This document shows, one piece after another, positions 28,771 to 37,397 of a DNA stretch of 64,000 bases. The notes under the pieces were generated by a model. The model ran no database searches. It was not told the origin of the DNA and saw only the letters and a program-made list of their open reading frames with translations. The position numbers were made by a program, and so were the translations under genes. The stretch comes from Roseisolibacter agri. GTDB lineage: Bacteria > Gemmatimonadota > Gemmatimonadetes > Gemmatimonadales > Gemmatimonadaceae. The stretch covers positions 558,001-622,000 of the forward strand of contig NZ_BRXS01000006.1 of assembly GCF_030159095.1 (NCBI RefSeq). Direction: 5' to 3'. Each line of letters starts with the position of its first letter. The first letter of the stretch is position 1.

Positions 28771-29418
28771 TCAGTCTCCCGTTCGGTCCCCTGGGGCCGC
28801 GGCCGCGCCGCCCGCCCGTGTCTCGTGCCAGGTGCGGTAGGTGGCGGCCTGCGCGTCGCGCCGCGCGGCCTGCTCGGGCGTCAGCGCGCGCAGCGGCGCG
28901 CACTCGCGCAGCGTGTCGTGCAGCCGGCGCGGCAGCCCCTGGTAGAGGCGCGTGCCCTCGGTCTTCCAGGCCAGCATCTCGTCCGACACGTCCTTGACGA
29001 TGCGCGCCGGGTTGCCGACGACCACCTTCCGCTCCGGAATCTGCATGCCGGTGGGGACGAAGCACAGGGCGCCGACCACCGAGCCCGCGCCGACGTGCGC
29101 GTGGTCCATCACCACCGCGTTCATCCCGACGAGCGCGTTGCGCCCGATGCGCGCGCCGTGCACCACCGCGCCGTGCCCGACGTGCGCGCCCTCCTCCAGC
29201 ACCACGGTGACGCCGGGGAACATGTGCACGGTGCAGCACTCCTGCACGTTGCAGCCGTCCTCGATGACGATGCCGCCCCAGTCGCCGCGGATCGCCGCGC
29301 CCGGGCCGATGTAGACGTCGCGGCCGATCGTGACGTGGCCCGTGACCGTCGCGTTCGGGTGCACGTACGCGCTCTCGTGCACGACGGGGACGAAGTCCTC
29401 GAAGGCGTAGATGCTCAT
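28771..29418 (-). CDS. paaY: PaaY-like hexapeptide-repeat thioesterase/gamma-carbonic-anhydrase family protein
   Basis: The 215-residue protein is a left-handed beta-helix: VTGHVTIGRDVYIGPGAAIR, followed by VQECCTVHMFPG, GHGAVVHGARIGRNALVGMN and GNPARIVKD. PaaY proteins are thioesterases that remove dead-end CoA esters in phenylacetate degradation; the fold is shared with gamma-carbonic anhydrases. Its place between paaJ and paaZ supports PaaY. It ends 4 bp before paaZ. A Gly/Ala-rich tail of about 15 residues is probably disordered. Confidence 0.92.
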   Translation of the reverse strand: MSIYAFEDFVPVVHESAYVHPNATVTGHVTIGRDVYIGPGAAIRGDWGGIVIEDGCNVQECCTVHMFPGVTVVLEEGAHVGHGAVVHGARIGRNALVGMNAVVMDHAHVGAGSVVGALCFVPTGMQIPERKVVVGNPARIVKDVSDEMLAWKTEGTRLYQGLPRRLHDTLRECAPLRALTPEQAARRDAQAATYRTWHETRAGGAAAAPGDRTGD

Positions 29419-29446
29419 CGCGCCGTCGGCCCGGTGGCGCCGCCCA

Positions 29447-30658
29447 TCAGACGCGCTCGAGAATGGTCGCCATCCCCTGCCCCACGCCCACGCACATCGT
29501 CGCCAGCGCGTAGCGGCCGCCGGTCGCCTGCAGCTCGTGCGCGGCGGTCAGCAGCAGCCGCGCGCCGCTCATGCCCAGCGGGTGGCCGAGCGCGATCGCG
29601 CCGCCGTTCGGGTTGAGGCGCGGATCGTCGGCGTCGATCTCCAGCTCGCGCAGGCAGCCGAGCACCTGCGCGGCGAACGCCTCGTTGAACTCCAGCACGT
29701 CCAGCTGGTCCATCGTCAGCCCGGCCTGCGCGAGCGCCTTGCGTGTCGCCGGCACGGGGCCGAGCCCCATCACGCGCGGCTCGACGCCGGCGACCGCGGT
29801 GGTGACGATGCGCGCCAGCGACTTGGCGCCCATCGCGGTCGCCGCCTCCTCGCTCGCGATCAGCAGCGCGCACGCGCCGTCGTTGAGCCCCGACGAGTTG
29901 CCGGCGGTGACGGAGCCCCTGCCGTCGGTGCGGAACGCGGGCTTCAGCTTCGCCAGCGTCTCGACGGTCGTGTCGGGGCGCAGGAACTCGTCGCGATCGA
30001 CGGTCACCGTGCCCTTGCGGCCGGCCGGCACCTCCACGGGCGCGATCTCCTGCGCGAAGCGGCCGCCGTCGCGCGCGATCGCCGCCTTCTGCTGCGAGCG
30101 GCAGGCAAACAGGTCCTGCTCGGCGCGCGTGATCCCGTGGCGCTCCGCCACGTTCTCCGCCGTCTGCCCCATCGTGTCGACGCCGAACGCGTCGCGCAGC
30201 CGCGGGTTCACGAAGCGCCAGCCCAGCGACGTGTCGAACAGCTCGACGTCGCGGCCGAAGGGCTTCGAGGACTTGGACATCACGTACGGCGCGCGGGTCA
30301 TGCTCTCGACGCCGCCGGCCACGTAGACGTCGCCGTCGCCCAGGCGCACCGCGCGCGCGGCGTTGGCGGCCGCGCTCATCCCCGAGGCGCAGAGGCGGTT
30401 CACCGTCTCGCCGGGGACGTTGTCGGGAAGGCCCGCGAGCAGCGCGGCCATGCGCGCGACGTTGCGGTTGTCCTCGCCCGCCTGGTTGGCGCAGCCGAGG
30501 ACGACGTCCGCGATCCGCGCGGGATCGAGGGCGGGCTGGCGGGCGACGAGGGCACGGATCACGTGCGCGGCGAGGTCGTCGGGCCGCGCCTCGCTCAGCG
30601 CCCCTCCCAGGGCGCCGACCGGGGTGCGGACGCCGTCGACGAGGAAGGCGTGCGTCAT
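29447..30658 (-). CDS. paaJ: 3-oxoadipyl-CoA / 3-oxo-5,6-dehydrosuberyl-CoA thiolase
   Basis: The 403-residue thiolase has the nucleophile C90 (VNRLCASGM), the acylation-site His in GGAIALGHPLGMSGAR and the second Cys in TMCVGVGQGMA. It matches the PaaJ/PcaF branch (TAGNSSGLNDGACALL, LEFNEAFAAQVL). In this operon it would cleave the C8 and C6 beta-keto intermediates to acetyl-CoA and succinyl-CoA. It begins 4 bp after the paaI stop. Confidence 0.95.
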   Translation of the reverse strand: MTHAFLVDGVRTPVGALGGALSEARPDDLAAHVIRALVARQPALDPARIADVVLGCANQAGEDNRNVARMAALLAGLPDNVPGETVNRLCASGMSAAANAARAVRLGDGDVYVAGGVESMTRAPYVMSKSSKPFGRDVELFDTSLGWRFVNPRLRDAFGVDTMGQTAENVAERHGITRAEQDLFACRSQQKAAIARDGGRFAQEIAPVEVPAGRKGTVTVDRDEFLRPDTTVETLAKLKPAFRTDGRGSVTAGNSSGLNDGACALLIASEEAATAMGAKSLARIVTTAVAGVEPRVMGLGPVPATRKALAQAGLTMDQLDVLEFNEAFAAQVLGCLRELEIDADDPRLNPNGGAIALGHPLGMSGARLLLTAAHELQATGGRYALATMCVGVGQGMATILERV

Positions 30659-30662
30659 GACG

Positions 30663-31124
30663 TCAGGATTCGGAGGAAAGATCGCCGCCGCGCTCGGAAG
30701 CTGCGTGCGGCCGACCCGTGTCGTACACCGTGCCGCGGAAATGGGCCACGGCCTCGCCGCGCTGGTTGGTGACCTGCACCCGGTAGAAGCCCACGCGCCG
30801 GCCCGGCGTGTCCGGCTCGGCCACCGCGGTCAGCACGTCGCCCGGCCGCGCGGGCGCGGGATAGCCGATCGCGTTCTCGATGCTCATCGCGACCGTGCCG
30901 CGCGTGTTGCTGGCGAAGGCGAGCGCGCTGTCCGCGAAGGCGAAGGTGACGCCGCCGTGGCAGACGCCGAAGCCGTTCGCCATCTCGTCGCGCACGGTCA
31001 TGCGGATGGTCGCGCGGTGCGGCGCGACCGCCAGCACCTCGACGCCGAGCCAGCGGCTGAACGCGTCCGCGGCCATCATGCCGGCCACGACGCGCTCGGC
31101 CACCAGCTGCGGATCGCCGCTCAC
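30663..31124 (-). CDS. paaI: hotdog-fold thioesterase PaaI
   Basis: The 153-residue protein has the PaaI hotdog pattern MANGFGVCHGGVTFAFADSA, with the conserved HGG, and PARPGDVLTAVAEP. It hydrolyses hydroxylated phenylacetyl-CoA side products and so protects the CoA pool. The start is a GTG at 31124 that overlaps the paaH stop as GTGA (31121-31124); the frame is open far upstream inside paaH but only this start gives a normal-length PaaI. The last about 15 residues are acidic and Ser-rich. Confidence 0.92.
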   Translation of the reverse strand: MSGDPQLVAERVVAGMMAADAFSRWLGVEVLAVAPHRATIRMTVRDEMANGFGVCHGGVTFAFADSALAFASNTRGTVAMSIENAIGYPAPARPGDVLTAVAEPDTPGRRVGFYRVQVTNQRGEAVAHFRGTVYDTGRPHAASERGGDLSSES

Positions 31125-32320
31125 GCGCGGAGGAGGCTGGCGCCGCTCGCCGCGCGCTCGCGCAGCAGCGGCGACACGCGGTAGCGGTCCTCCTGGTAGC
31201 GCTCGCGCAGCGCGTCGATCGTCGCCGCGACGCGCGCGAGGCCGAGCTGCTCGCCCCACGCGATGAGCCCGCGTGGATAGTTGACGCCCTTCGTCATCGC
31301 CAGCTCGACGTCGGCCGCGCTCGCGACGCCCCAGTGCACCGCGTCGAACGCCTCGTTCACCAGCATCGCGAGCACGCGCTCCAGCAGCCGGCCGCCGAGG
31401 ACCTCGTCGCGCGCGGGCTCGGGCTTCGCGGCGCCGTCGCGGTGGTCGTAGAAGCCGTGGCCCGACTTCCGCCCCAGCCGCCCCGCCTCGACGAGCCGCT
31501 GCTGCGTGATCGACGGCCGGTAGCGCGGGTCGTGGAAGGTCTGCTCGTAGACCGAGCGCGTGACGGCGAAGTTCACGTCGTGGCCGATGAAGTCCATCAG
31601 CTCGAACGGCCCCATGCGGAAGCCGCCGAGCTCGCGCATCGCCCAGTCGATCGTCGCCGCGGAGGCCACGCCCTCGTCGAGCAACCGCAGCGACTCGCCG
31701 TAGTACGGGCGCGCGACCCGGTTGACGATGAAGCCCGGCGTGTCCGACGCCAGCACGGTGGTCTTCCCCCAGCCGTCCACGAGCGGCCGCACGGCCGCGA
31801 CGACGTCGGGCGCGGTCGCGAGCGCGGGCACGATCTCCACCAGCGGCATCACGGGCGCCGGGTTGAAGAAGTGCACGCCGACGACGCGCCCGGGCCGCCG
31901 GCACCCGCCCGCGATCGACGCCACCGACAGCGACGACGTGTTGGTCGCCAGCACGCAGTCGTCCGCGACCACGCTCTCCAGCCGCTCGAAGGTGCCGCGC
32001 TTCACCGCGAGGTCCTCGACCACCGCCTCGATCACCAGCGCGCACCGACCGAACGCCGCGGCGAAGCCCTCGCGGTCGTCGACGCCGCGCACCACCGACA
32101 GGCGGCCGCGCGCCGACTCCGCCTCCTCGCCGGTCATGCGCCCCTTCTCGACCTCGCGCGCGAACGCCGCGCCGATGGCGGCGACGGCGCGGTCCACGGC
32201 CTCCGGACGCGCGTCCGCCAGCACGACGGCGTGGCCGTGGCGCAGCGCGACCTGCGCGATGCCGCCGCCCATGGCGCCGGCGCCGACGACGCCGATGGTG
32301 CTGTTCTGGTCGAGCGTCAT
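31121..32320 (-). CDS. paaH: 3-hydroxyacyl-CoA dehydrogenase PaaH
   Basis: The 399-residue enzyme begins with the NAD-binding motif TIGVVGAGAMGGGIAQVA. It has the catalytic His in VGVHFFNPAPVMPLVEI and the family text DTPGFIVNRVARPYYGESLR; a C-terminal second half of the dehydrogenase domain (VNYPRGLIAWGEQLG) is typical of PaaH. It oxidises 3-hydroxyadipyl-CoA. The ATG at 32320 (MTLDQNS) is chosen since it directly precedes the Rossmann fold. It is the first gene of the paaH-I-J-Y-Z operon. Confidence 0.94.
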   Translation of the reverse strand: MTLDQNSTIGVVGAGAMGGGIAQVALRHGHAVVLADARPEAVDRAVAAIGAAFAREVEKGRMTGEEAESARGRLSVVRGVDDREGFAAAFGRCALVIEAVVEDLAVKRGTFERLESVVADDCVLATNTSSLSVASIAGGCRRPGRVVGVHFFNPAPVMPLVEIVPALATAPDVVAAVRPLVDGWGKTTVLASDTPGFIVNRVARPYYGESLRLLDEGVASAATIDWAMRELGGFRMGPFELMDFIGHDVNFAVTRSVYEQTFHDPRYRPSITQQRLVEAGRLGRKSGHGFYDHRDGAAKPEPARDEVLGGRLLERVLAMLVNEAFDAVHWGVASAADVELAMTKGVNYPRGLIAWGEQLGLARVAATIDALRERYQEDRYRVSPLLRERAASGASLLRA

Positions 32321-32419
32321 GACGTGGAGCGGAAGGTCACGAAGAGGGAGGCAGGCGAAGCCCGAAGTATCGCCGGTCGCCTCCCCTCCGGGCACCTCCC
32401 GGACGCCGGTCGGCCCCCG

Positions 32420-33850
32420 TCAGGGCGCGCGGATGCCCTCGATCGTCTGGCCGCCCTGCAGGAGCGTGACACGCGTGACCTTCCCGCCCTCGCGGGCGAA
32501 GCGCAGGCGGATCGCCGCGTCCAGCCCGACGCCGAAGGTGTCGTCGCCGATGTAGGTGAGCGGCATCGCGCCCTGCCCTTCGGGCTGCGCCACCAGCCGC
32601 GCGCCGTCCAGCTTCACCACGAGCGGCAGCGGCTTGCCGCCCGGGCCGGTCAGCACGTAGGCGCCGACGACGGCGTCGCGCAGCTCGGACGGGAGCGCCA
32701 CCTCCCGCGGTGCCGGAGGCGCGCTGCGCAGCGGCTCGCCGACGACGGCCGCCGCGAGGTTGCGCGCGAGCGCGCCCGGCCCGCTGCCGAGCGTGTTCGT
32801 GAACACCACCACGCGCAGCGAGTCGTTCGGGAGCCACATCTGCTGCGCGCTCCCGCCCGGGATGTCGCCGCCGTGCTGCACCATCGGGTGGCTGCCAAGC
32901 ATCGCCGGCGCCAGCCCCCAGCCGTAGTTCGTGGGATTCCCGTTGGCGAGCGTGTCGGAGCGCGTCATGCGCGCGTACGTCTCGGGCGTGACGACGCGTC
33001 CGCCCGTCAGCGCGGTCTGCCAGCGCAGGAAGTCCGGCACCGACAGGCAGACGGCGCCCGCGGCGTACGGGCTCGTCATGCTGATCTTCTGCGCCGGCAC
33101 GATGCCGGCTGGCGTACGATCGTAGACGGCCGAGTGCACCGGCGCCGCCGGCTCGTCGGGGCAGTACGTCGCGGTGCGCATCCCGAGCGGCCCGAAGAAG
33201 CGCGTGCGCAGGAGCTCCGGGTATGCGGTCCTGCTCACGCGCTCCAGCACCTGCCCGAGCAGGAAGTAGCCGGTGTTGTTGTAGCGGTAGCCGGTGCCCG
33301 GCGCGAAGTCGAAGGTATCGCGGGCGACGAAGGCGAGCAGCGAGTCGGCGGAGAACGGATCCGCCATGCGCTTCGCCCACGTGGGGTTCGCGGTGTAGCT
33401 GTGGATCCCCGACGTGTGGCCGAGCAGCTGGCGGATGGTGACGCGCCCCCACTGCGGATACTGCGGGAGGAAGCGGCCCAGCGTGTCGGTGAGCGCGATC
33501 TTGCCGTCCTGGATCAGCTGCAGGATAGCGGCGCTCGTGTACTGCTTCGTGATGGACCCGATGCGGTAGACGGTCGCGACCTCCGCCGACCGTCGCGCGG
33601 CGCTGTCGGCCCAGCCGTAGCCGCGCAGCAGGAGCGTGTCCGACCCGCGCACGACGCCGACGGTGAGGCCCACGGTGCGGCCGTCGGCGCGGTAGGCGCG
33701 GACCAGCGAATCGAGCCGCGCGACGAGCGTGCCGCGGTCGGGGGCGGCCGTCTGCGCCACGAGCGGGCGGGCGACGGCGAGGAGCCCCAGCAGGGGCGCG
33801 AGGCGGCGGAGGCGGGAGGAGCGGCGCACGGGCGTGGGGCGGAGGGTCAC
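32420..33850 (-). CDS. secreted beta-lactamase-family serine hydrolase
   Basis: The 476-residue protein (GTG start at 33850) has a signal peptide ending ARPLVAQ and a class C beta-lactamase/DD-peptidase domain: S99-x-x-K102 in RIGSITKQYT, the Tyr motif in YRYNNTGYFLLGQ and the HGG of MVQHGGDIPGG. A C-terminal lipocalin-like or DUF3471-like domain begins near residue 375. Family members are esterases, D-aminopeptidases or penicillin-binding proteins, and few are true lactamases. The start is uncertain because no good Shine-Dalgarno is present. It lies just upstream of the GIY-YIG element. Confidence 0.88.
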   Translation of the reverse strand: MTLRPTPVRRSSRLRRLAPLLGLLAVARPLVAQTAAPDRGTLVARLDSLVRAYRADGRTVGLTVGVVRGSDTLLLRGYGWADSAARRSAEVATVYRIGSITKQYTSAAILQLIQDGKIALTDTLGRFLPQYPQWGRVTIRQLLGHTSGIHSYTANPTWAKRMADPFSADSLLAFVARDTFDFAPGTGYRYNNTGYFLLGQVLERVSRTAYPELLRTRFFGPLGMRTATYCPDEPAAPVHSAVYDRTPAGIVPAQKISMTSPYAAGAVCLSVPDFLRWQTALTGGRVVTPETYARMTRSDTLANGNPTNYGWGLAPAMLGSHPMVQHGGDIPGGSAQQMWLPNDSLRVVVFTNTLGSGPGALARNLAAAVVGEPLRSAPPAPREVALPSELRDAVVGAYVLTGPGGKPLPLVVKLDGARLVAQPEGQGAMPLTYIGDDTFGVGLDAAIRLRFAREGGKVTRVTLLQGGQTIEGIRAP

Positions 33851-33940
33851 GGAGCGAAGCGCGAGCCGTGCCCTATGGTACGGTCCGGACCCGCGCTGCG
33901 TCGAGACGGTGCGGGGCGGCAGAGAGACCGCCCACAGATT

Positions 33941-33969
33941 GTCGTCCCGAGCGCAGCGAGGGACCCGGG
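33941..33969 (+). repeat. left palindromic repeat of GIY-YIG element
   Basis: A 29-bp unit containing GTCCC-GAGCGCAGCGA-GGGAC (33944-33964). Its inverted partner at 34299-34327 matches at 26 of 29 bases. Two of the three differences (T/C at 33945 and A/G at 33963) fall at paired positions of the stem, so pairing is kept in both copies. Confidence 0.7.
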
Positions 33970-34002
33970 CCGCGCCGCGGCGGGTCACGAGAGCCGACGA
34001 CG

Positions 34003-34293
34003 ATGCCCTATTACGTGTACATCCTCGCGAGCCACTCGCGCGCGCTCTACACCGGCGTGACCAACGACCTGCGGAGACGCGTGTGGCAGCACCGGGTCGG
34101 CTTCTACGAGAGCCACACCAAGCGGTACCGCATCAACCGGCTCGTCCACTTCGAGACGACCGACTCCGCGCGCGCCGCGATCGCGCGCGAGAAGCAGATC
34201 AAGGCGTGGACACGGGAGAAGCGGATGGCGCTCGTCGAGCAGTGGAACGCGGGCTGGCTCGACCTCTCCGCCGGCTGGTACGGACCTCCGTGA
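34003..34293 (+). CDS. single-domain GIY-YIG nuclease
   Basis: The 96-residue protein has the GIY-YIG core MPYYVYILASHSRALYTGVT with the YVY and YTG elements, an Arg-rich helix (DLRRRVWQH) and the metal-binding Glu E63 in AIAREKQIKAWTREK. It belongs to the small UPF0213/YhbQ-type group, whose DNA role is not established. It is the only plus-strand gene among minus-strand genes of the paa region and is bracketed by an inverted pair of palindromic repeats 33 bp before and 5 bp after the gene. This suggests a compact element inserted upstream of the hydrolase gene. Confidence 0.92.
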   Translation: MPYYVYILASHSRALYTGVTNDLRRRVWQHRVGFYESHTKRYRINRLVHFETTDSARAAIAREKQIKAWTREKRMALVEQWNAGWLDLSAGWYGPP

Positions 34294-34298
34294 CGCGC

Positions 34299-34327
34299 CC
34301 TGGGCCCCTCGCTGCGCTCGGGGCGAC
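34299..34327 (-). repeat. right palindromic repeat of GIY-YIG element
   Basis: Inverted copy of the unit at 33941-33969. Read on the minus strand its stem is GCCCC...GGGGC instead of GTCCC...GGGAC, a compensated pair change. It begins 5 bp after the nuclease stop and ends 8 bp before the end of paaG. Confidence 0.7.
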
Positions 34328-34335
34328 AGCTCGCG

Positions 34336-35127
34336 TCACCGTCCAGTGAACACCGGCTTCCGCTTCTCCACGAACGCCCGCACGCCTTCCGCGTAGTCCG
34401 CCGTGCGCCCCGCCTCGCGCTGCAGCCCCTCCTCGAACGCCAGCTGCTCGTCCAGCGTCGCCCCCAGCCCCGCGTTCAGCCCGCGCTTGATCAGCCCGAG
34501 CCCGCGCGTCGGCATCGCGGCCAGCCGCCGCGCCAGTGCCGTCGCCGCCTCGTCCAGCTGCGCCGGCTCGACGACCTGATAGATCATCCCCCACTCCAGC
34601 GCCTGCCGCGCGGGCAGCTTCTCGCCCAGCATGGCCAGCTGCGTCGCGCGCGCCATTCCCACGAGGCGCGGCAGCACGAACGTCCCGCCGCTGTCCGGGA
34701 TCAGCCCGATGTGGCAGAACGACTGGATGAAGCTCGCCGCCTCCGACGCGACGACGAAGTCGCACGCGAAGGCCAGGTTCGCGCCCGCGCCCGCGGCCAC
34801 GCCGTTCACCGCCGCGACCACCGGCTTCTCGATCGTGCGCAGCGCGCGCACGACCGGGTTGTAGCACTCTCGCACGATGTCGCCGAGGTCGGGATCGGGC
34901 GCGCCCGCGGCGGGGAGCACCGCCGCGAGGTCCTGCCCCGCGCAGAACGCGCGGCCGGCGCCCGTGAGCAGCACCGCGCGCACCGCGTGGTCCGCGGCGG
35001 CCGCGGCCAGCGCGTCGCGCAGCTCGGCCGCCATCGCGGCGTTGAAGCTGTTCAGGACGTCCGGACGGTCGAGCGTGATGCGCGCGACGCCGTCGGCGGT
35101 CTCGGAGCGGACGTGCTGGGCAGCCAT
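34336..35127 (-). CDS. paaG: 1,2-epoxyphenylacetyl-CoA isomerase PaaG
   Basis: The 263-residue crotonase-fold enzyme has the PaaG-specific text VRECYNPVVRALRTIEKPVV, followed by AAVNGVAAGAGANLAFACD and FIQSFCHIGLIPDSGGTFVL, where Asp of PDSGG is the expected acid/base. It converts ring-1,2-epoxyphenylacetyl-CoA to oxepin-CoA, the step between PaaABC and PaaZ. It is transcribed in the same direction as the paaH operon but is separated from it by the hydrolase and the GIY-YIG element. Confidence 0.93.
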   Translation of the reverse strand: MAAQHVRSETADGVARITLDRPDVLNSFNAAMAAELRDALAAAAADHAVRAVLLTGAGRAFCAGQDLAAVLPAAGAPDPDLGDIVRECYNPVVRALRTIEKPVVAAVNGVAAGAGANLAFACDFVVASEAASFIQSFCHIGLIPDSGGTFVLPRLVGMARATQLAMLGEKLPARQALEWGMIYQVVEPAQLDEAATALARRLAAMPTRGLGLIKRGLNAGLGATLDEQLAFEEGLQREAGRTADYAEGVRAFVEKRKPVFTGR

Positions 35128-35258
35128 GCCGGCGGGAGCGGAGAGGGAGGAACGCGAGGGCGGCGCGGCGGGTCCACCCCGACCGCGGGGAAAGCTATCA
35201 TTCGACCGCGCGCCGGCGGCAGGTGGCAGCCCGCGCGCTCCCCGACCCGTCTCCGTTC

Positions 35259-37397
35259 ATGGCCGTCCGCACCCGAGAGTCCGCTCCCCGCCCGTCCACG
35301 ACCGACGCGCTGTCCGCGCGCTTCGACTGGCGCCGCGTCGCGCACCACGTGCTCGCGTCGCGCGCGCTCGACGACGTAGAGGAGACGACGAACCGCAACA
35401 AGGCGAGCGTCCCGCGCGAACACCTGGTGCTCTACCAGTTCTCGGCGCGCGGGCACGACATGGGGCAGGTGCTGCTCGGCAGCCTGATGGACCGGCCGCA
35501 CGACGCCGCGGGCGCGTACTACCGCTCGCGGCCCCTCCTGCTCGCGCTCGGCCTCCCACTCGACGACGCGCTCGCGAGCCCGCTCGGCCGCTCGGGCGGC
35601 TTCAGCGACGGGCGCGACATCGGCGTCGTGTGCAACATGCCCACGCGCGGCGGCGCGGTCGTGCTGCCGATGGCGGGCGACGTCGGCGGGCAGTACACGC
35701 CCGTCGCCGGATGGGCGCAGGCGATCGGTTACCACCGCGACGTCCTCGGCGACGCGTCGTGGGCGGGGAGCATGGGCGTCGCGCTGGGCGGCGAGGCGAG
35801 CGTCGCGACCAACGGCTTCTGGTCGGCGCTGACGATGGCGACGACGCTCAGGCTCCCGATGCTCTTCTACGTCGAGGACAACGGGCTCGGGATCTCGGTG
35901 CGCAGCCACATGCAGACGCCGGGCGCCAACATCGCGGCCAACCTCGCGTCGTTCCGCGACCTGTTCCTGCGCGACGGAGACGGCACCGAGCCGGCGGAGG
36001 CCGCGCGCCTGCTCGCCGAGGGCGTCGATCACGTGCGCTCGGGCGCGGGGCCCGCGCTCGTGCGGCTCACCGTGCCGCGCCTCTCCAGCCACTCGGGCCC
36101 CGACAACCAGAAGGCCTATCGCGCGGCGGAGGACATCGCCGCGGACGAGGCGCGCGATCCGCTGCCGAAGCTGAAGCGCCACGTCATCGCGAGCGGCGCG
36201 CTGACGGAGTCCGACTGGAGCGCGCTCGAGGGCGAGGTGGCGCGCGACGTCGAGGCGGCGCTCGCGGCGGCGCGCGCGCGCCCCGTGTCGGACCCGGCGA
36301 AGGTGAAGCGCTTCGTCGTCGCGGAGGCGCTGCAGCCCGGCGACGCCGAGGCGATGGGCGGGATGAGCGACGCGGAGCGTGCGGCGCTCGGCGGCAGCGA
36401 GCAGGCGGTGGAGGATGGTCCCACCCTGCGCTTCGCCGAGGCCGTGCGCCGCACGCTCGCGCGCGAGCTCGAGGTCAATCCGAAGCTGCTCGCGTTCGGC
36501 GAGGACGTGGGCGTGAAGGGGGGCGTGCACCTCGTCACCGAGGGGCTGCAGAAGCGCTTCGGCGAGGCGCGCGTGTTCGACACGTCGCTCTCCGAGGAAG
36601 GCATCATCGGCCGCGCGGTCGGCATGGCGTACAGCGGGCTCGTGCCGGTCGCGGAGATCCAGTTCCGCAAGTACGCCGATCCCGCGACCGAGCAGCTGAA
36701 CAACTGCGGCACCGTGCGCTGGCGCACCGCCAACCGCTTCGCGGCGCCCATCGTCGTGCGCATGCCGGGCGGCTTCGGCAAGGACGTCGGCGATCCGTGG
36801 CACTCGCTCTCCGACGAGGTGCGCTTCGCGCACTCGCTCGGCTGGCAGGTCGCCATCCCGTCGAACGCGGCCGACGCGGTGGGGCTGCTCCGCGCCGCGA
36901 TGCGCAGCCCGAATCCGACGATCTTCTTCGAGCACCGCGCGCTGCTCATGACGAGCGATGGCAGCGCGCGCTATCCGGGCGACGACTACGTGCTGCCGTT
37001 CGGCAAGGCGGCCGTGCTGCGCGAGGGCACGGAGGTCACGCTCGTCACGTGGGGTGCGCTCGTCCACCGCTGCCGCGAGGCGGCGGAGCGGCTTGGCGAC
37101 GGCGTCGTCGAGCTGCTCGACCTGCGCACGGTGGCACCGTGGGACCGCGAGGCCGTGCTGGCGTCGGTGCGGAAGACGGGCCGCTGCCTGATCGTGCACG
37201 AGGACACGCAGACCGCCGGCTTCGGCGCCGAGATCGCGGGCGTGCTGGCGCAGCAGGCGTTCTGGTGGCTCGACGCGCCGGTCGAGCGCTACTGCGTGGA
37301 CGACGTGCCGATGCCCTACCACCCCACGCTGCTCGACGCCGTGCTGCCGAGCGTGGACGGGGTCGTCGCGCGCGTCGAGGCGCTGCGCCGCGCGTGA
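35259..37397 (+). CDS. 2-oxoacid dehydrogenase E1, fused alpha-beta chains
   Basis: The 712-residue protein joins both E1 chains. The alpha part (about 1-350) has the ThDP-binding region GVALGGEASVATNGFWSALT and FYVEDNGLGISV. The beta part (about 395-712) has FGEDVGVKGGVHLVTEGLQK, EIQFRKYADPATEQLNN and FFEHRALLM. The closest functional group is the branched-chain 2-oxoacid dehydrogenase E1; pyruvate is possible. No E2 or E3 is adjacent. A GTG at 35223 is an alternative start. A TATCAT hexamer at 35196-35201 may be a -10 element. Confidence 0.9.
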   Translation: MAVRTRESAPRPSTTDALSARFDWRRVAHHVLASRALDDVEETTNRNKASVPREHLVLYQFSARGHDMGQVLLGSLMDRPHDAAGAYYRSRPLLLALGLPLDDALASPLGRSGGFSDGRDIGVVCNMPTRGGAVVLPMAGDVGGQYTPVAGWAQAIGYHRDVLGDASWAGSMGVALGGEASVATNGFWSALTMATTLRLPMLFYVEDNGLGISVRSHMQTPGANIAANLASFRDLFLRDGDGTEPAEAARLLAEGVDHVRSGAGPALVRLTVPRLSSHSGPDNQKAYRAAEDIAADEARDPLPKLKRHVIASGALTESDWSALEGEVARDVEAALAAARARPVSDPAKVKRFVVAEALQPGDAEAMGGMSDAERAALGGSEQAVEDGPTLRFAEAVRRTLARELEVNPKLLAFGEDVGVKGGVHLVTEGLQKRFGEARVFDTSLSEEGIIGRAVGMAYSGLVPVAEIQFRKYADPATEQLNNCGTVRWRTANRFAAPIVVRMPGGFGKDVGDPWHSLSDEVRFAHSLGWQVAIPSNAADAVGLLRAAMRSPNPTIFFEHRALLMTSDGSARYPGDDYVLPFGKAAVLREGTEVTLVTWGALVHRCREAAERLGDGVVELLDLRTVAPWDREAVLASVRKTGRCLIVHEDTQTAGFGAEIAGVLAQQAFWWLDAPVERYCVDDVPMPYHPTLLDAVLPSVDGVVARVEALRRA

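Noticed and set aside
31334-34060. Plus-strand frame of about 900 codons
   Set aside because: Runs antisense through paaH and the beta-lactamase gene; composition is typical of a shadow.
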